Origin: CAVZZV01 sp963779845 | GTDB lineage: Bacteria > Bacteroidota > Bacteroidia > Bacteroidales > GCA-2748055 | Reading direction: 5' to 3' | DNA length: 64,000 nt | Assembly: GCA_963779845.1 (NCBI GenBank) | Contig: CAVZZV010000005.1 | Coordinates: 434,001 to 498,000, forward strand | Shown here: piece by piece, positions 17,378 through 25,969 of the stretch | How positions within the stretch are numbered: the stretch's first letter is position 1 | Layout of the letters: each line of letters starts with the position of its first letter | The notes under the pieces: model-generated | Databases searched by the model: none | What the model was told of the DNA's origin: nothing | Seen by the model: only the letters and a program-made list of their open reading frames with translations | Made by a program: the position numbers and the translations under genes

Positions 17378-18514
17378 ATGAAAAAGAATATTCTACACAG
17401 GATGTTTTCCTTTCCTTTCCGGTTTACAAAAAAATCATTCAAATTTTTAAAACTCAGGATTAAACACAAGCTGGGGATTTTGGGAAGGCCGGTAATGATT
17501 GCATACCGGGGTTTTACCAACGGAAAGGAGATATTTGTATCGGGTCTGGTGACTGAGGATATTGGACTGGAGAAACCGCAAGCGAACCGGTCACGATGGA
17601 ACAATGCCGTGGCCATGCTGAAACGGTATATGGGGGACGAATTTCCGGATATAGAGTTAGAGGTGTCTCTTGGGGGGAAAGTGCTTGAGGCGGTTACGGA
17701 CGAGAATGGATTTTTTAGCATTGTCGGGAATTTTGAGATACCCACGGAAGGGCCACAGAAACAATGGCTCTCTTATGAAACAAGAGCAGCCATCGCCGAT
17801 GAAAGCAGGGAGTACCAGCTCCATGCCACGGGTGAGATGCTCTCCCCTGTAGCTTCCACCCGGTTCGGGGTAGTTTCAGATATCGACGATACAATTATTG
17901 TAAGTCATTCCACCCGGGCCACAAAGAAGCTTTACCTCATGCTTTCCAGAAATTCACGTACCCGAAAACCCTTCCCCGGAGCCGCTTCCTTTTACCGGGC
18001 CTTGCATGAGGGAAAAGCCGGAAATGAAAGGAATCCCTTCTTTTATGTTTCGAGCAGTGAATGGAATCTTTATGATCTGCTGGATGATTTTTGCCGTTAT
18101 AACGGATTTCCCAAAGGGGTGTTTATGCTGAGGGATTGGGTAAAAAGTCTGGGCAATTTCCGAAAATCCGGTGGGGGCACCCATGAACAGAAGCTGGAAA
18201 ATATCCGGCGCATTTTTAATGCCTTTCCGGGTTTACCATTCGTTCTTATCGGGGATAACGGACAACGGGATCCGGAAATTTACAAGACAATCGCGGAGGA
18301 ATTCCCCGGCAGGGTCCTTGTGATTTATATCCGCTCTGTACGAAAGAGGAATCAGCGGCATGTGGAAGAAACTGCCCGGACCCTGGGTAAATTGGGAATT
18401 GACCTTCTCTCCGTAAAGGACAGTTATGAGGCCTCGCAGGATGCCGGTGCCCGGGGGTTAATACAGGTCAATAAAGAAAGGGAGATCAGGGAAGAAAAAG
18501 AATTGGATGAATAA
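17378..18514 (+). CDS. App1 family phosphatase (DUF2183)
   Basis: A 378-residue protein with the App1 (yeast actin-patch phosphatidate phosphatase) catalytic domain: DIDDTI (the HAD-like DxDxT motif, about residue 168), then FPGAASFYRAL, FFYVSSSEWNLYD and FVLIGDNGQRDPEIY. The N-terminal half resembles the beta-sandwich region found in bacterial members (ATDENGFFSIVGNF). It probably dephosphorylates phosphatidate. The ATG at 17378 is preferred over the adjacent TTG. Confidence 0.9.
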   Translation: MKKNILHRMFSFPFRFTKKSFKFLKLRIKHKLGILGRPVMIAYRGFTNGKEIFVSGLVTEDIGLEKPQANRSRWNNAVAMLKRYMGDEFPDIELEVSLGGKVLEAVTDENGFFSIVGNFEIPTEGPQKQWLSYETRAAIADESREYQLHATGEMLSPVASTRFGVVSDIDDTIIVSHSTRATKKLYLMLSRNSRTRKPFPGAASFYRALHEGKAGNERNPFFYVSSSEWNLYDLLDDFCRYNGFPKGVFMLRDWVKSLGNFRKSGGGTHEQKLENIRRIFNAFPGLPFVLIGDNGQRDPEIYKTIAEEFPGRVLVIYIRSVRKRNQRHVEETARTLGKLGIDLLSVKDSYEASQDAGARGLIQVNKEREIREEKELDE

Positions 18515-18730
18515 ATCATCTTGGTTTATAGAAGAAAATTCATGAATTTTTTCCATTCCACCATTCGGGGGAAAATTGATTTAAAAGTCAGGTCCAGGGG
18601 CGCAGATAAAGAAGAATAATAATTCAAAGGAGCTGCAGGATTTTGAGGTTTTTTATTAATTTTGCCCCCATCTTATCCTAGATCAGAAAACAGTTGGCTG
18701 TAATTTTCGATCGGAAAAGGATAGAATTTT

Positions 18731-18801
18731 GTCCTGTGGTGTAATTGGCAACACGTCTGATTCTGGATCAGAAGAGTCCAGGTTCGAGCCCTGGCAGGAC
18801 A
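18731..18801 (+). tRNA. tRNA-Gln (anticodon CUG)
   Basis: A cloverleaf can be drawn: acceptor GTCCTGT/GCAGGAC, anticodon arm TCTGA-TTCTGGA-TCAGA with CTG at the anticodon position, and a T-arm with GGTTCGAGCC. The 3' CCA is not encoded. It is followed directly by a large tandem repeat and then, convergently, by glnS. Confidence 0.93.
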
Positions 18802-18804
18802 ACA

Positions 18805-19375
18805 GAATTAGTTTGGAGTTTGAGTAGGGAGCAACATTTGATTTTCCATTGATGATGGTTCAGAATTAGTCTGGAGGGGGAGTAGGGAGCCAAATTAGTT
18901 TGGAGTGTGAGTAGGGAGCATGGATTCCAATTCACATCATCACATCATCACATCATCACATCCCCGAATTAGTTTGGAGTGGGAGTTGGGAGCAACATTT
19001 GATTATCCATTGATGATGGTTCAGAATTAGTCTGGAGGGGGAGTAGGGAGCCAAATTAGTTTGGAGTGTGAGTAGGGAGCATGGATTCCCCACATCATCA
19101 CATCATCACATCCCCGAATTAGTTTGGAGTGGGAGTAGGGAGCAACATTTGATTATCCATTGATGATGGTTCAGAATTAGTTTGGAGGGGGAGTAGGGAG
19201 CCAAATTAGTTTGGAGTGTGAGTAGGGAGCATGGATTCCCACATCATCACATCATCACATCATCACATCCCCGAATTAGTTTGGAGGGGAGTAGGGAGCA
19301 ACATTAGATTTTCCATTGATGATAGTTAGAATTAGTTTGGAGGGGGAGTTGGGAGCAACATTTGATTATCAATTG
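18805..19375. repeat. compound tandem repeat (about 150-161 bp unit, 3.5 copies)
   Basis: Four units start at 18805, 18966, 19116 and 19273. Each contains three copies of a roughly 28-base block (GAATTAGTTTGGAG, then a GT-rich spacer, then GTAGGGAGC), a segment ATTGATGATGGTT, and a (CATCACAT)n microsatellite whose copy number differs between units and accounts for the length differences. The last unit is partial. It has no coding potential and no spacer structure, so it is not CRISPR; it is a minisatellite-like array lying between tRNA-Gln and glnS. Confidence 0.92.
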
Positions 19376-19457
19376 GGTAAGGTGGCCCCGGACACTTCAA
19401 TAATATTAAGCCCATCATAATGAGTGAAGGGACCCGGATCATATCCCTTCTCCTGAA

Positions 19458-21143
19458 TCATTTTCCCCAGGTATCCCTTAATGCCACTGCCCTGTTAAAT
19501 ACCGGACGGTCCTCAATGCTATCTTTATCCAGATGAAAATAGCCAAGGCGCTGGAACTGAAAATGAGCGTCACCTCCTGCTTCTTTCCAGGAGGATTCTA
19601 AATAGGCAGCGGTTAAGACCTGCAGGGAATCCTGATTTAAAAATTCTTTAAAATCCTTGTCTTTATGCCCATCCGGTTCAGGATCGGTGAAAAGACGATC
19701 GTAAAGCCGGACCTCCGTTTTTACCGCATGGAGGGTCGAAACCCAATGGAGGGTACCCTTCACCTTTCTATTGGCTTTTTCTCCCCCGCTAAGGGTTTCA
19801 GGATCATGACTACATCTCAGCTCCCGGACATTGCCCTGTTCATCCTTAATCACTTCATCACACCGGATAATGTAAGCCGATTTTAACCGCACCTCTTTCC
19901 CCGGGGCGAGCCTGAAATATTTCGATGGGGGATTTTCCATGAAATCCTCTTCTTCGATGTAAATTTCGCGGCTGAATTTCAAACTCCGGGTGCCCATCGA
20001 TTCATCTTCGGGATTATTGACAATGGGAAGATCTTCTACCTTGTCTGATGGATAATTGGTAATCACCACCTTCAAGGGTTTCAGCACGGCCATAAGCCGT
20101 GGGGCCGTCTTATTCAGGTCTTCCCGCAAGGCATGTTCCAGCAGGCTCACATCGATTATGCCATCAACTTTTGTAACCCCCACCAGGTCAGCAAACATCC
20201 GGATCGAAGCGGGAGTATAGCCCCTCCTCCGCAATCCGGAAAGGGTGGGCATCCGGGGGTCATCCCACCCCTGTACAAGGCCCTCCTTTACCATTTGCAG
20301 AAGTTTTCGTTTGCTCATCACGGTGTAACTGAGATTCAAACGGGAGAATTCAATCTGCCTGGGTCTGACTCTTCCCGGCCCCGCTATCTGATCCAGAAAC
20401 CAATTGTATAAAGGACGGTGGACTTCGAACTCGAGGGTGCAAAAAGAATGGGTTATCCCTTCAATATAATCGGATTGCCCATGGGCATAATCGTACATGG
20501 GGTAAATACACCAATCATTCCCGGTTCGATGGTGTGGCTTGTTCATAATGCGGTACATAATGGGATCTCTCATATGCATATTCGGGGAAGCCATATCAAT
20601 TTTGGCCCTTAAGACCCTTGATCCTTCGGGAAACTCACCATTTTTCATTCCCTGGAACAAGCGAAGGTTTTCATCAATGCTCCGCTGCCGGAAGGGGCTC
20701 TCGGTGCCGGGCCGGGTTGGGCTTCCTTTTTGAGAGGCAATCGTTTCGGGATCCTGATCGTCAACATACGCTTTTCCGTTTCTAATCAGGATTACAGCCC
20801 ATTCAAAGAGTTTTGGGAAATAATCGGAGGCATAATATTCCCGGTCTTCCCAATCAAAGCCCAGCCAATGGATATCATCCCGGATGGAATCGACATATTC
20901 CACCTCTTCTTTAGAAGGGTTTGTATCGTCAAACCGCAAATTGGTCAGTCCTCCGAATTTAGCAGCGATCCCAAAATCTATGCAAATGGCCTTGGCATGG
21001 CCAATGTGAAGATAACCATTGGGCTCCGGGGGAAAACGGGTATGTATTTGCTGATAATCAATTTTATTTTTTATATCCTCTTCTACTAAGGCTTCGATAA
21101 AATTGGGACCCTTATGAAGGGCATTTTTTTCTGTCGGTTTCAT
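19458..21143 (-). CDS. glnS: glutaminyl-tRNA synthetase
   Basis: The 561-residue protein (E. coli GlnRS has 554) is a class I synthetase. It has the HIGH box in RFPPEPNGYLHIGHAK (about residue 46-49), the GlnRS-specific FDDTNPSKEE and ADLVGVTKVDG segments, and the KMSKS variant VMSKRKL. It joins glutamine to tRNA-Gln. The start at 21143 is chosen because MKPTEKNALHKGPNFIEALVEE begins the conserved sequence; a longer frame to 21326 would run into the divergent folB gene. Having glnS means the cell does not depend on Glu-tRNA amidation for tRNA-Gln. A tRNA-Gln gene lies convergently about 0.66 kb away. Confidence 0.97.
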   Translation of the reverse strand: MKPTEKNALHKGPNFIEALVEEDIKNKIDYQQIHTRFPPEPNGYLHIGHAKAICIDFGIAAKFGGLTNLRFDDTNPSKEEVEYVDSIRDDIHWLGFDWEDREYYASDYFPKLFEWAVILIRNGKAYVDDQDPETIASQKGSPTRPGTESPFRQRSIDENLRLFQGMKNGEFPEGSRVLRAKIDMASPNMHMRDPIMYRIMNKPHHRTGNDWCIYPMYDYAHGQSDYIEGITHSFCTLEFEVHRPLYNWFLDQIAGPGRVRPRQIEFSRLNLSYTVMSKRKLLQMVKEGLVQGWDDPRMPTLSGLRRRGYTPASIRMFADLVGVTKVDGIIDVSLLEHALREDLNKTAPRLMAVLKPLKVVITNYPSDKVEDLPIVNNPEDESMGTRSLKFSREIYIEEEDFMENPPSKYFRLAPGKEVRLKSAYIIRCDEVIKDEQGNVRELRCSHDPETLSGGEKANRKVKGTLHWVSTLHAVKTEVRLYDRLFTDPEPDGHKDKDFKEFLNQDSLQVLTAAYLESSWKEAGGDAHFQFQRLGYFHLDKDSIEDRPVFNRAVALRDTWGK

Positions 21144-21275
21144 TTTCTGTATTTTGGGGAATGGATACCTGTTAAGGGGATTCTCATTGCTTGCATATCG
21201 CAAAAATACAATCATTTCCGCTAAATCCATTTTCAATTGCGAATCTTTTGGTAAATTGTGCCCAAAACCAGAGCA

Positions 21276-21626
21276 ATGGGAGTAATACACCTCGAAGAAA
21301 TGGAATTTTACGCTTTCCATGGGCATTACCAGGAAGAGCAGATCGTCGGAAATCGGTTCCTGGTGGACCTGAAGATCGAAACGGACATGAGAATCCCCTC
21401 GGAGACGGATGAGCTGGAGGATGCCGTAAACTACCAGCAGGCTTTCCGGCTGGTTAAGCAGGAGATGAAAAAGAAATCAAAGCTCCTTGAGAATATCGCA
21501 AAAAGAATCCTCGATGCCATTTATTTAGAATTCCCATCGGTACAGAAAGCGAGCGTGACCATCAGAAAGATGAACCCGCCCATGGGTGGACAGATGCGGT
21601 GTGTGAGCGTGAGCCTGAGCCGGTAG
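21276..21626 (+). CDS. folB: dihydroneopterin aldolase
   Basis: A 116-residue cytoplasmic enzyme of folate synthesis that splits dihydroneopterin into 6-hydroxymethyl-dihydropterin and glycolaldehyde. Visible family features are LEEMEFYAFHGHYQEEQ at the N-terminus (glutamate and the YAFHG motif), AVNYQQAF, LENIAKRI and the C-terminal VTIRKMNPPMGG with its conserved lysine. Length is normal. The ATG at 21276 is chosen because the conserved region starts there. It is divergent from glnS. Confidence 0.94.
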   Translation: MGVIHLEEMEFYAFHGHYQEEQIVGNRFLVDLKIETDMRIPSETDELEDAVNYQQAFRLVKQEMKKKSKLLENIAKRILDAIYLEFPSVQKASVTIRKMNPPMGGQMRCVSVSLSR

Positions 21627-21762
21627 TTAAGAAGGCAGAGGCAGAGAGAATTCATGATTGTATCATGTCACAACCAAGTTTTCTCTCAGGATTTCGTCCC
21701 GCAAACCTACAAAAACAACCTGATCAAACCAGAAACCCAGAAAACCAGAAAACAATTGAAAA

Positions 21763-21927
21763 ATGGAAAAAATTTGTCCTTCCTGTGGAAAATCCTTTAA
21801 ATGTGAAGGGGACAACGACTGCTGGTGCGAGTCTCTTCAAATACACAAGAAAGAAATGGTCAGGATTATGGAAAAGTATCATGATTGCATCTGTCCGGAA
21901 TGTCTGGACAGTTATGCAGAAAAATGA
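21763..21927 (+). CDS. small cysteine-rich CWC-type protein
   Basis: A 54-residue protein, too short for many gene finders. It has four cysteine pairs: CPSCGKSFKC, then GDNDCWCESL, and a C-terminal CICPECLDSY. The CxxCGxxFxC...CWC pattern marks the cysteine-rich CWC family, thought to bind zinc. It starts 136 bases after folB. Function unknown; the cysteine pattern makes a shadow frame unlikely. Confidence 0.85.
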   Translation: MEKICPSCGKSFKCEGDNDCWCESLQIHKKEMVRIMEKYHDCICPECLDSYAEK

Positions 21928-22000
21928 TCGAACAATCGTCCCGATAATCCGGTTTAAAGAGTATTGCTTTTCTTTAATCCTTAACTAATAAATATAGATT

Positions 22001-22216
22001 ATGACTATTAGCGGAATTCTGGGAACTTCCCTGTTTGTAACCATACTCATCATTCTTTTTGTCCTGCTCCTTCCGGTAATTGCGATTATTGATATCGTTG
22101 TCCGGCATTTTCCGCTTGCGGAAAAGGTGATCTGGACTATCATCGTGCTGCTCGTGCCGATCCTGGGTTCAATATTATATTTTGTGGTCAGCCGTAGGAA
22201 TAAACGGATGATGTAA
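22001..22216 (+). CDS. PLDc_N-domain small membrane protein
   Basis: A 71-residue protein with two hydrophobic helices (LFVTILIILFVLLLPVIAIIDIV and VIWTIIVLLVPILGSILYFV) and a basic tail SRRNKRMM. The layout LLPVIAIIDIVxxxF...KVIWTIIVLLVPILGSILYF is that of the PLDc_N domain, found at the N-terminus of cardiolipin synthases and as a stand-alone protein. No catalytic domain is attached. Role unknown. Confidence 0.85.
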   Translation: MTISGILGTSLFVTILIILFVLLLPVIAIIDIVVRHFPLAEKVIWTIIVLLVPILGSILYFVVSRRNKRMM

Positions 22217-22421
22217 CTTTTCTAGCCTTCCCTTTTCCTCTGCTTTATCCCGAAGTAAATGAGTTGGATAGTCACAACCGTGTACCATAAGCCGCTTACC
22301 GGTCCGGGGTCAAATAAGCCAGCATCTTTACATTTTTCATCAATTACCCAGAATAAAGATGAATATTTGTAAATATTTACAAACGTAGTGTTTCAAACTA
22401 AGTGAAAATCTGTTATTCAGT
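22217..22421. other. intergenic region, convergent
   Basis: The 205 bases between the convergent PLDc_N gene and the sulfur operon carry no convincing gene. An inverted AAATATTTGTAAATATTTAC element (22366-22385) is seen near the operon end and may serve as a weak transcription stop. Confidence 0.35.
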
Positions 22422-23060
22422 TTAACAACCTCCTGCTGCCACACTGGTTTTCTTTTTTCGCCGGATTTCGACGGGTTTCTTTTCTGTAGTTTTATTCACT
22501 GCGGTCCCGGATATGGGAGCAGCCATTTTAGCAAAATCACAACGCGGAAATCCTTTTTGAAATGAGGTATCGGTTTTGCTGGCAGCTAAATTATTTTGAT
22601 GTTGACTATAATACCCATATCCGCCCAGTAATATTTTTACATTGTTGAGACCCACCTCTCTGAATAGCATCCAGGGGCCGTTGGCCTGCAACTGATCTTC
22701 GCCATATAATACCACAGTTATATTTTCCTCATGGAGGCTTTCCAACCTTTTTAAATTTTCTTCCCGGGTTAATTCGTGGGCTGAAATATTCTCTGACCCC
22801 GGAATGTGTCCCTGTCCATAAACAAAATTATCACGTATATCAATAAGAACAATATTTTGCATTTCGTTATTCAGAAAACTATTCAGCTGCCAGGGATAAA
22901 ACAAAGCCTCATGCTGATTCAAATCATGGAGACTTTCATGCATATCGAGTTTATAGGTCAGCAATGGTTTAGACATGGTTAAGAGGCCAACCAACAGTAA
23001 AATCACAAAGACCGAAAGGGCGAGTATTGTTCTCCAGGGGTTTAATTCATGCACATGCAT
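22422..23060 (-). CDS. membrane-anchored rhodanese-like protein with C-terminal cysteine tail (1)
   Basis: A 212-residue protein: a membrane helix at about 11-29, then a rhodanese-like domain (about 55-150) with the CH2A-like NIVLIDIRDNFVYGQGHIPGSENI segment. At the position where rhodaneses carry the catalytic cysteine, the sequence reads VVLYGEDQL, so that cysteine is absent. After a linker the protein ends in RRKKKTSVAAGGC, nearly identical to the tail of its neighbour. Last gene of the sulfur operon. It may bind or carry persulfide through the terminal cysteine rather than through the usual active site; this is inference. Confidence 0.8.
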   Translation of the reverse strand: MHVHELNPWRTILALSVFVILLLVGLLTMSKPLLTYKLDMHESLHDLNQHEALFYPWQLNSFLNNEMQNIVLIDIRDNFVYGQGHIPGSENISAHELTREENLKRLESLHEENITVVLYGEDQLQANGPWMLFREVGLNNVKILLGGYGYYSQHQNNLAASKTDTSFQKGFPRCDFAKMAAPISGTAVNKTTEKKPVEIRRKKKTSVAAGGC

Positions 23061-23093
23061 AGCCTGATTTTTTAATTATTAATAATAGATTGA

Positions 23094-23705
23094 TTAGCAC
23101 CCTCCAGCAGCAACACTTGTTTTTTCTCTTCGTTTCACCTCAACCTCGATTTTTGAGGAGGCCATATTATCGGGTTTTGCTCCTGTGAAATATAATTGTG
23201 CCCCCTTGCGGAATGTATAAGTTTCGAACGCAGTGGCTGGCTCCTCTTCTCCAGGCTCCTTTGGATTGATGATGGTTTCCATCCACCGGTTCAGACCGCC
23301 TTTCATTACATAAGTGCTGTTGAAACCCAGACGTTTGGTTAAAACCCATGCCTGGTCGGCTACAATATCATCGTTCGAAATGAAAACTAATTTTGTACCA
23401 GGAATTCCAAAATACAGCAGGTTATCCTTATTCAAAAGACTATCCAGAGGAATATTCAGGGATTTGGAAAGCGAAAAAGCAGCAAACTCATCTTCACCTC
23501 TCACATCAATGAGTTCGAGAGAGGGATCGTTTTGAATGATCCATTTAGCAACCTGATCGGTGGTGACATATCGGGTTGGCTGGATTAGTTCCCTCAATAA
23601 TTGCTGAGGGTCAATCTGTTTCGGCTCCCTGGTCTTTTTAATGATCAAAGTGCCAAAAGCCAGGAGAAGCATTAAAATTGTAAGAAAAATATAATTTCTA
23701 TTCAT
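23094..23705 (-). CDS. membrane-anchored rhodanese-like protein with C-terminal cysteine tail (2)
   Basis: A 203-residue protein with one N-terminal helix (YIFLTILMLLLAFGTLII) and a rhodanese-like domain: LELIDVRGEDEFAAFSLSKSLNIP, LVFISNDDIVADQAW, LGFNSTYVMKGGLNRW. The catalytic cysteine position is replaced (SNDD). It ends in KRREKTSVAAGGC, the same tail as the next gene. The start at 23705 is preferred because it follows the upstream stop by four bases; the longer frame would overlap that gene by 43 bases. Confidence 0.8.
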   Translation of the reverse strand: MNRNYIFLTILMLLLAFGTLIIKKTREPKQIDPQQLLRELIQPTRYVTTDQVAKWIIQNDPSLELIDVRGEDEFAAFSLSKSLNIPLDSLLNKDNLLYFGIPGTKLVFISNDDIVADQAWVLTKRLGFNSTYVMKGGLNRWMETIINPKEPGEEEPATAFETYTFRKGAQLYFTGAKPDNMASSKIEVEVKRREKTSVAAGGC

Positions 23706-23709
23706 CGGA

Positions 23710-24312
23710 TTAGAATTTGTATTCAGGTATATTTTTTCTAACGCGTTTTTCAATAAACATGGTTCCCCAAAATGCGGCCAGTGCCACTATAGTAAATGTC
23801 AGGGCAAACCATTGAGCCGGGATGCCGGTTAGTTCAGTTAATGTAATATTTCCCAAATATCCGCTGTTATAAAAGTCTGCAATGTAGGGATAGACCAATG
23901 TGAAGCCGGCAATTCCCAAATACAATCCGACGGTAAATACAAGTCCGTCCAGTTTACCGATGGCGATGGCAGTAAAACTGGTTCCCGGACAAAATCCACC
24001 CATAATAAATCCGACTCCCATTATTACGCCCCCAGTAATCATTGGGGTAACATAGGTGGGCAGAATAAATATTTTCGCAAGGTCGATCCATCCGAAATAA
24101 TCAAAATACAGCAATCCCACCATGGCAACAATAACCGCAGTAAAAAATACCCGTAAAACCACAAAGTTGTAGCCATAAAATACTCCGACAATATTTCTGG
24201 ATGAGGAAAATCCTGAAGCTTCAAGAATAAACCCAAAAGCGACTCCCAGAAGAATGGCGATTACGAAATCCCAACCACCACCAATTATACCATTAGGAAT
24301 TAAAGGTCCCAT
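23710..24312 (-). CDS. YeeE/YedE family sulfur-compound permease (GGFCPGTS type)
   Basis: A 200-residue inner-membrane protein with five or six helices and the family's cysteine loop, GGFCPGTSFTAIAIGKLDG, plus the N-terminal GVAFGFILEASGFSSSR. YeeE/YedE proteins import thiosulfate or related reduced sulfur compounds; the conserved cysteine contacts the substrate. Its partner half is the next gene upstream. The place in the operon between the Psr-type enzyme and the rhodanese-like proteins indicates transport of the enzyme's substrate or product. Confidence 0.9.
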   Translation of the reverse strand: MGPLIPNGIIGGGWDFVIAILLGVAFGFILEASGFSSSRNIVGVFYGYNFVVLRVFFTAVIVAMVGLLYFDYFGWIDLAKIFILPTYVTPMITGGVIMGVGFIMGGFCPGTSFTAIAIGKLDGLVFTVGLYLGIAGFTLVYPYIADFYNSGYLGNITLTELTGIPAQWFALTFTIVALAAFWGTMFIEKRVRKNIPEYKF

Positions 24313-24457
24313 AATTATTCTCTTTTAATGATTTAGTTCTCCTGTTACTTACAATTCATGCTCAACTTTTATTTACTCCCAAATCCCTTATTGTGACTTT
24401 TATTATCTGCCTGATTATCCTCTTTCAGAACAGGGAATAGATAAAATGATTATTCTT

Positions 24458-24988
24458 TTATATCCATAATTTTCTGTAAAAATAGGCCACGGCATATCCG
24501 GTTCCAAAAATGGCAAACATTACAATCACACCGCCAAGTGCAAAGGTTGCCGAGCCGCTGAGCGCTGCACCGCTGGTACACCCCCTTCCGAACTGACTGC
24601 CCAAACCAAATAATACCCCGCCAATAAGGGCAAAGATGAGTCTCCTTCTGCCAGTGATCTTCGGGCTATGCTCGACATGGAATTTCTTTACTCTTCCAAA
24701 AATGATTCCTGAAAGCAATCCGCCAAGGAAAATACCAATCGATTCAAATACCAGCCATGTGTACAAAGGAGTATGATCGTCACTGATAAACTGACTTGTG
24801 TATGCATTTTCTTTGGCCTTCGCTGGCGTAAAAGTCTCGGCGGTTGTTACAACCGTGCTTTTGATGGCTCCACTGGCACCGAGTCCACGACCTGTGATAA
24901 AGACGGTAAGAAGTACCAGAAGGCCCAGTAATACACCACCCAAATAGGGATTGATATATTTTGGTTCGGCATTGGTTGATCTGTTCAT
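24458..24988 (-). CDS. YeeE/YedE family sulfur-compound permease (RGCTSG type)
   Basis: A 176-residue membrane protein with four or five helices and the motif GLGSQFGRGCTSGAALSGSA, the usual form of the second YeeE/YedE half. Split pairs of this type commonly work together. The 145-base gap to the downstream half is larger than elsewhere in the operon and contains no gene or clear terminator. The start follows the psrC-like gene by about 20 bases. Confidence 0.9.
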   Translation of the reverse strand: MNRSTNAEPKYINPYLGGVLLGLLVLLTVFITGRGLGASGAIKSTVVTTAETFTPAKAKENAYTSQFISDDHTPLYTWLVFESIGIFLGGLLSGIIFGRVKKFHVEHSPKITGRRRLIFALIGGVLFGLGSQFGRGCTSGAALSGSATFALGGVIVMFAIFGTGYAVAYFYRKLWI

Positions 24989-25008
24989 ATATTCAACATT
25001 TTAGGAGT

Positions 25009-25950
25009 TTAATATAGATAGCGGGTGATTTGCCCCGCTTCAACAATGATAAAGCGGAACATCAATCCACCAAAAAGGATCAGGGCAGCGGGTATCCATT
25101 TAGGAACATGAAAACCCCACAACTCCAGGGTTTCCAATATGGCCGGGAAAATCAGCCCCAGTAATACAACAAATACCCAGAAACTTACGGTAAATGAACC
25201 CCCGAGAAATAGTTTTGCCGCTTCGATAGCCGTTTCAGATCCGGCCAAAAAACCCATAAAAAGGTGAATTATCAAAAAGAGTTCCACCACGATAAAAGCC
25301 AGGTCAATTCGACTCAATACCTTTCGTTCTTCGGCATCTTTACTAATCCAAATGGTTGTTGCCAGACCTGTAGAGAAACCCGAAACAAGGAATAATGGTC
25401 CGAGAATAGAGGTATTCCATAGGGGACGCGCATTGAAGGCTGACAATAAAATCCCGGTGTAAATTCCGAGGATGATAGCATAGATCATCATGACCCAGGC
25501 CAAAGGAATCCGGTTTTTGATTACCCATGCCTCAAAACGGTTTAGAAACTTAAATTTCCAGTCCCATTTGGGGAATATTTCCTTCATATAACTGCCGACC
25601 CACATCATTGATAAGGGAGTAATGACCAATAAGGTCCATGCCCCCCAATCCATCGGAGACTCCAGGCGAATAGTGGTGTAAAGTTGCCAGAAATAGAGTT
25701 TGTGTTTTAAATCCCAGAACAGGGCAGCAAGTCCGAGAACAAGAATAAATGGCGCCAGGATCGGTGCCCATTTCACCGTAGCCGGCATCTTTTGTTCTTT
25801 TCCCCTGACGAAAAAGTATCCGGCAAAGAACAGGATTCCGGCAGCAAGTCCGCCAAGGAATAAGTACAAAGGGATCTGCCAGTGCCAAATATTCAAGTAG
25901 GGATCAATGTTGGGGATATTGCGTCCGCTTACAAATAATTCTTCGTTCAT
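25009..25950 (-). CDS. psrC: NrfD/PsrC family quinone-linked membrane subunit
   Basis: A 313-residue protein with eight predicted helices, beginning with WHWQIPLYLFLGGLAAGILFF and including WTLLVITPLSMMWVG. NrfD/PsrC subunits hold the quinone site and pass electrons between menaquinone and the iron-sulfur subunit. The order A-B-C in one operon matches polysulfide and thiosulfate reductases (PsrABC/PhsABC). The direction of electron flow in this organism cannot be read from the sequence. The gene symbol is by family. Confidence 0.88.
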   Translation of the reverse strand: MNEELFVSGRNIPNIDPYLNIWHWQIPLYLFLGGLAAGILFFAGYFFVRGKEQKMPATVKWAPILAPFILVLGLAALFWDLKHKLYFWQLYTTIRLESPMDWGAWTLLVITPLSMMWVGSYMKEIFPKWDWKFKFLNRFEAWVIKNRIPLAWVMMIYAIILGIYTGILLSAFNARPLWNTSILGPLFLVSGFSTGLATTIWISKDAEERKVLSRIDLAFIVVELFLIIHLFMGFLAGSETAIEAAKLFLGGSFTVSFWVFVVLLGLIFPAILETLELWGFHVPKWIPAALILFGGLMFRFIIVEAGQITRYLY

Positions 25951-25969
25951 CTTATACTATTTTAGCAGT

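Noticed and set aside
18805..19375. CRISPR array
   Set aside because: The repeated blocks are not separated by unique spacers of even length; the whole 155-base unit repeats, including the parts between blocks, and there are no cas genes.
19458..21326. Longer start for glnS at 21326
   Set aside because: The extra 61 residues do not resemble GlnRS and would overlap the divergent folB gene; conserved sequence starts just after 21143.
21599..21988. A 129-residue frame over the CWC gene
   Set aside because: It runs through the folB end and has no family resemblance, whereas the other frame at 21763-21927 shows an ordered cysteine pattern.
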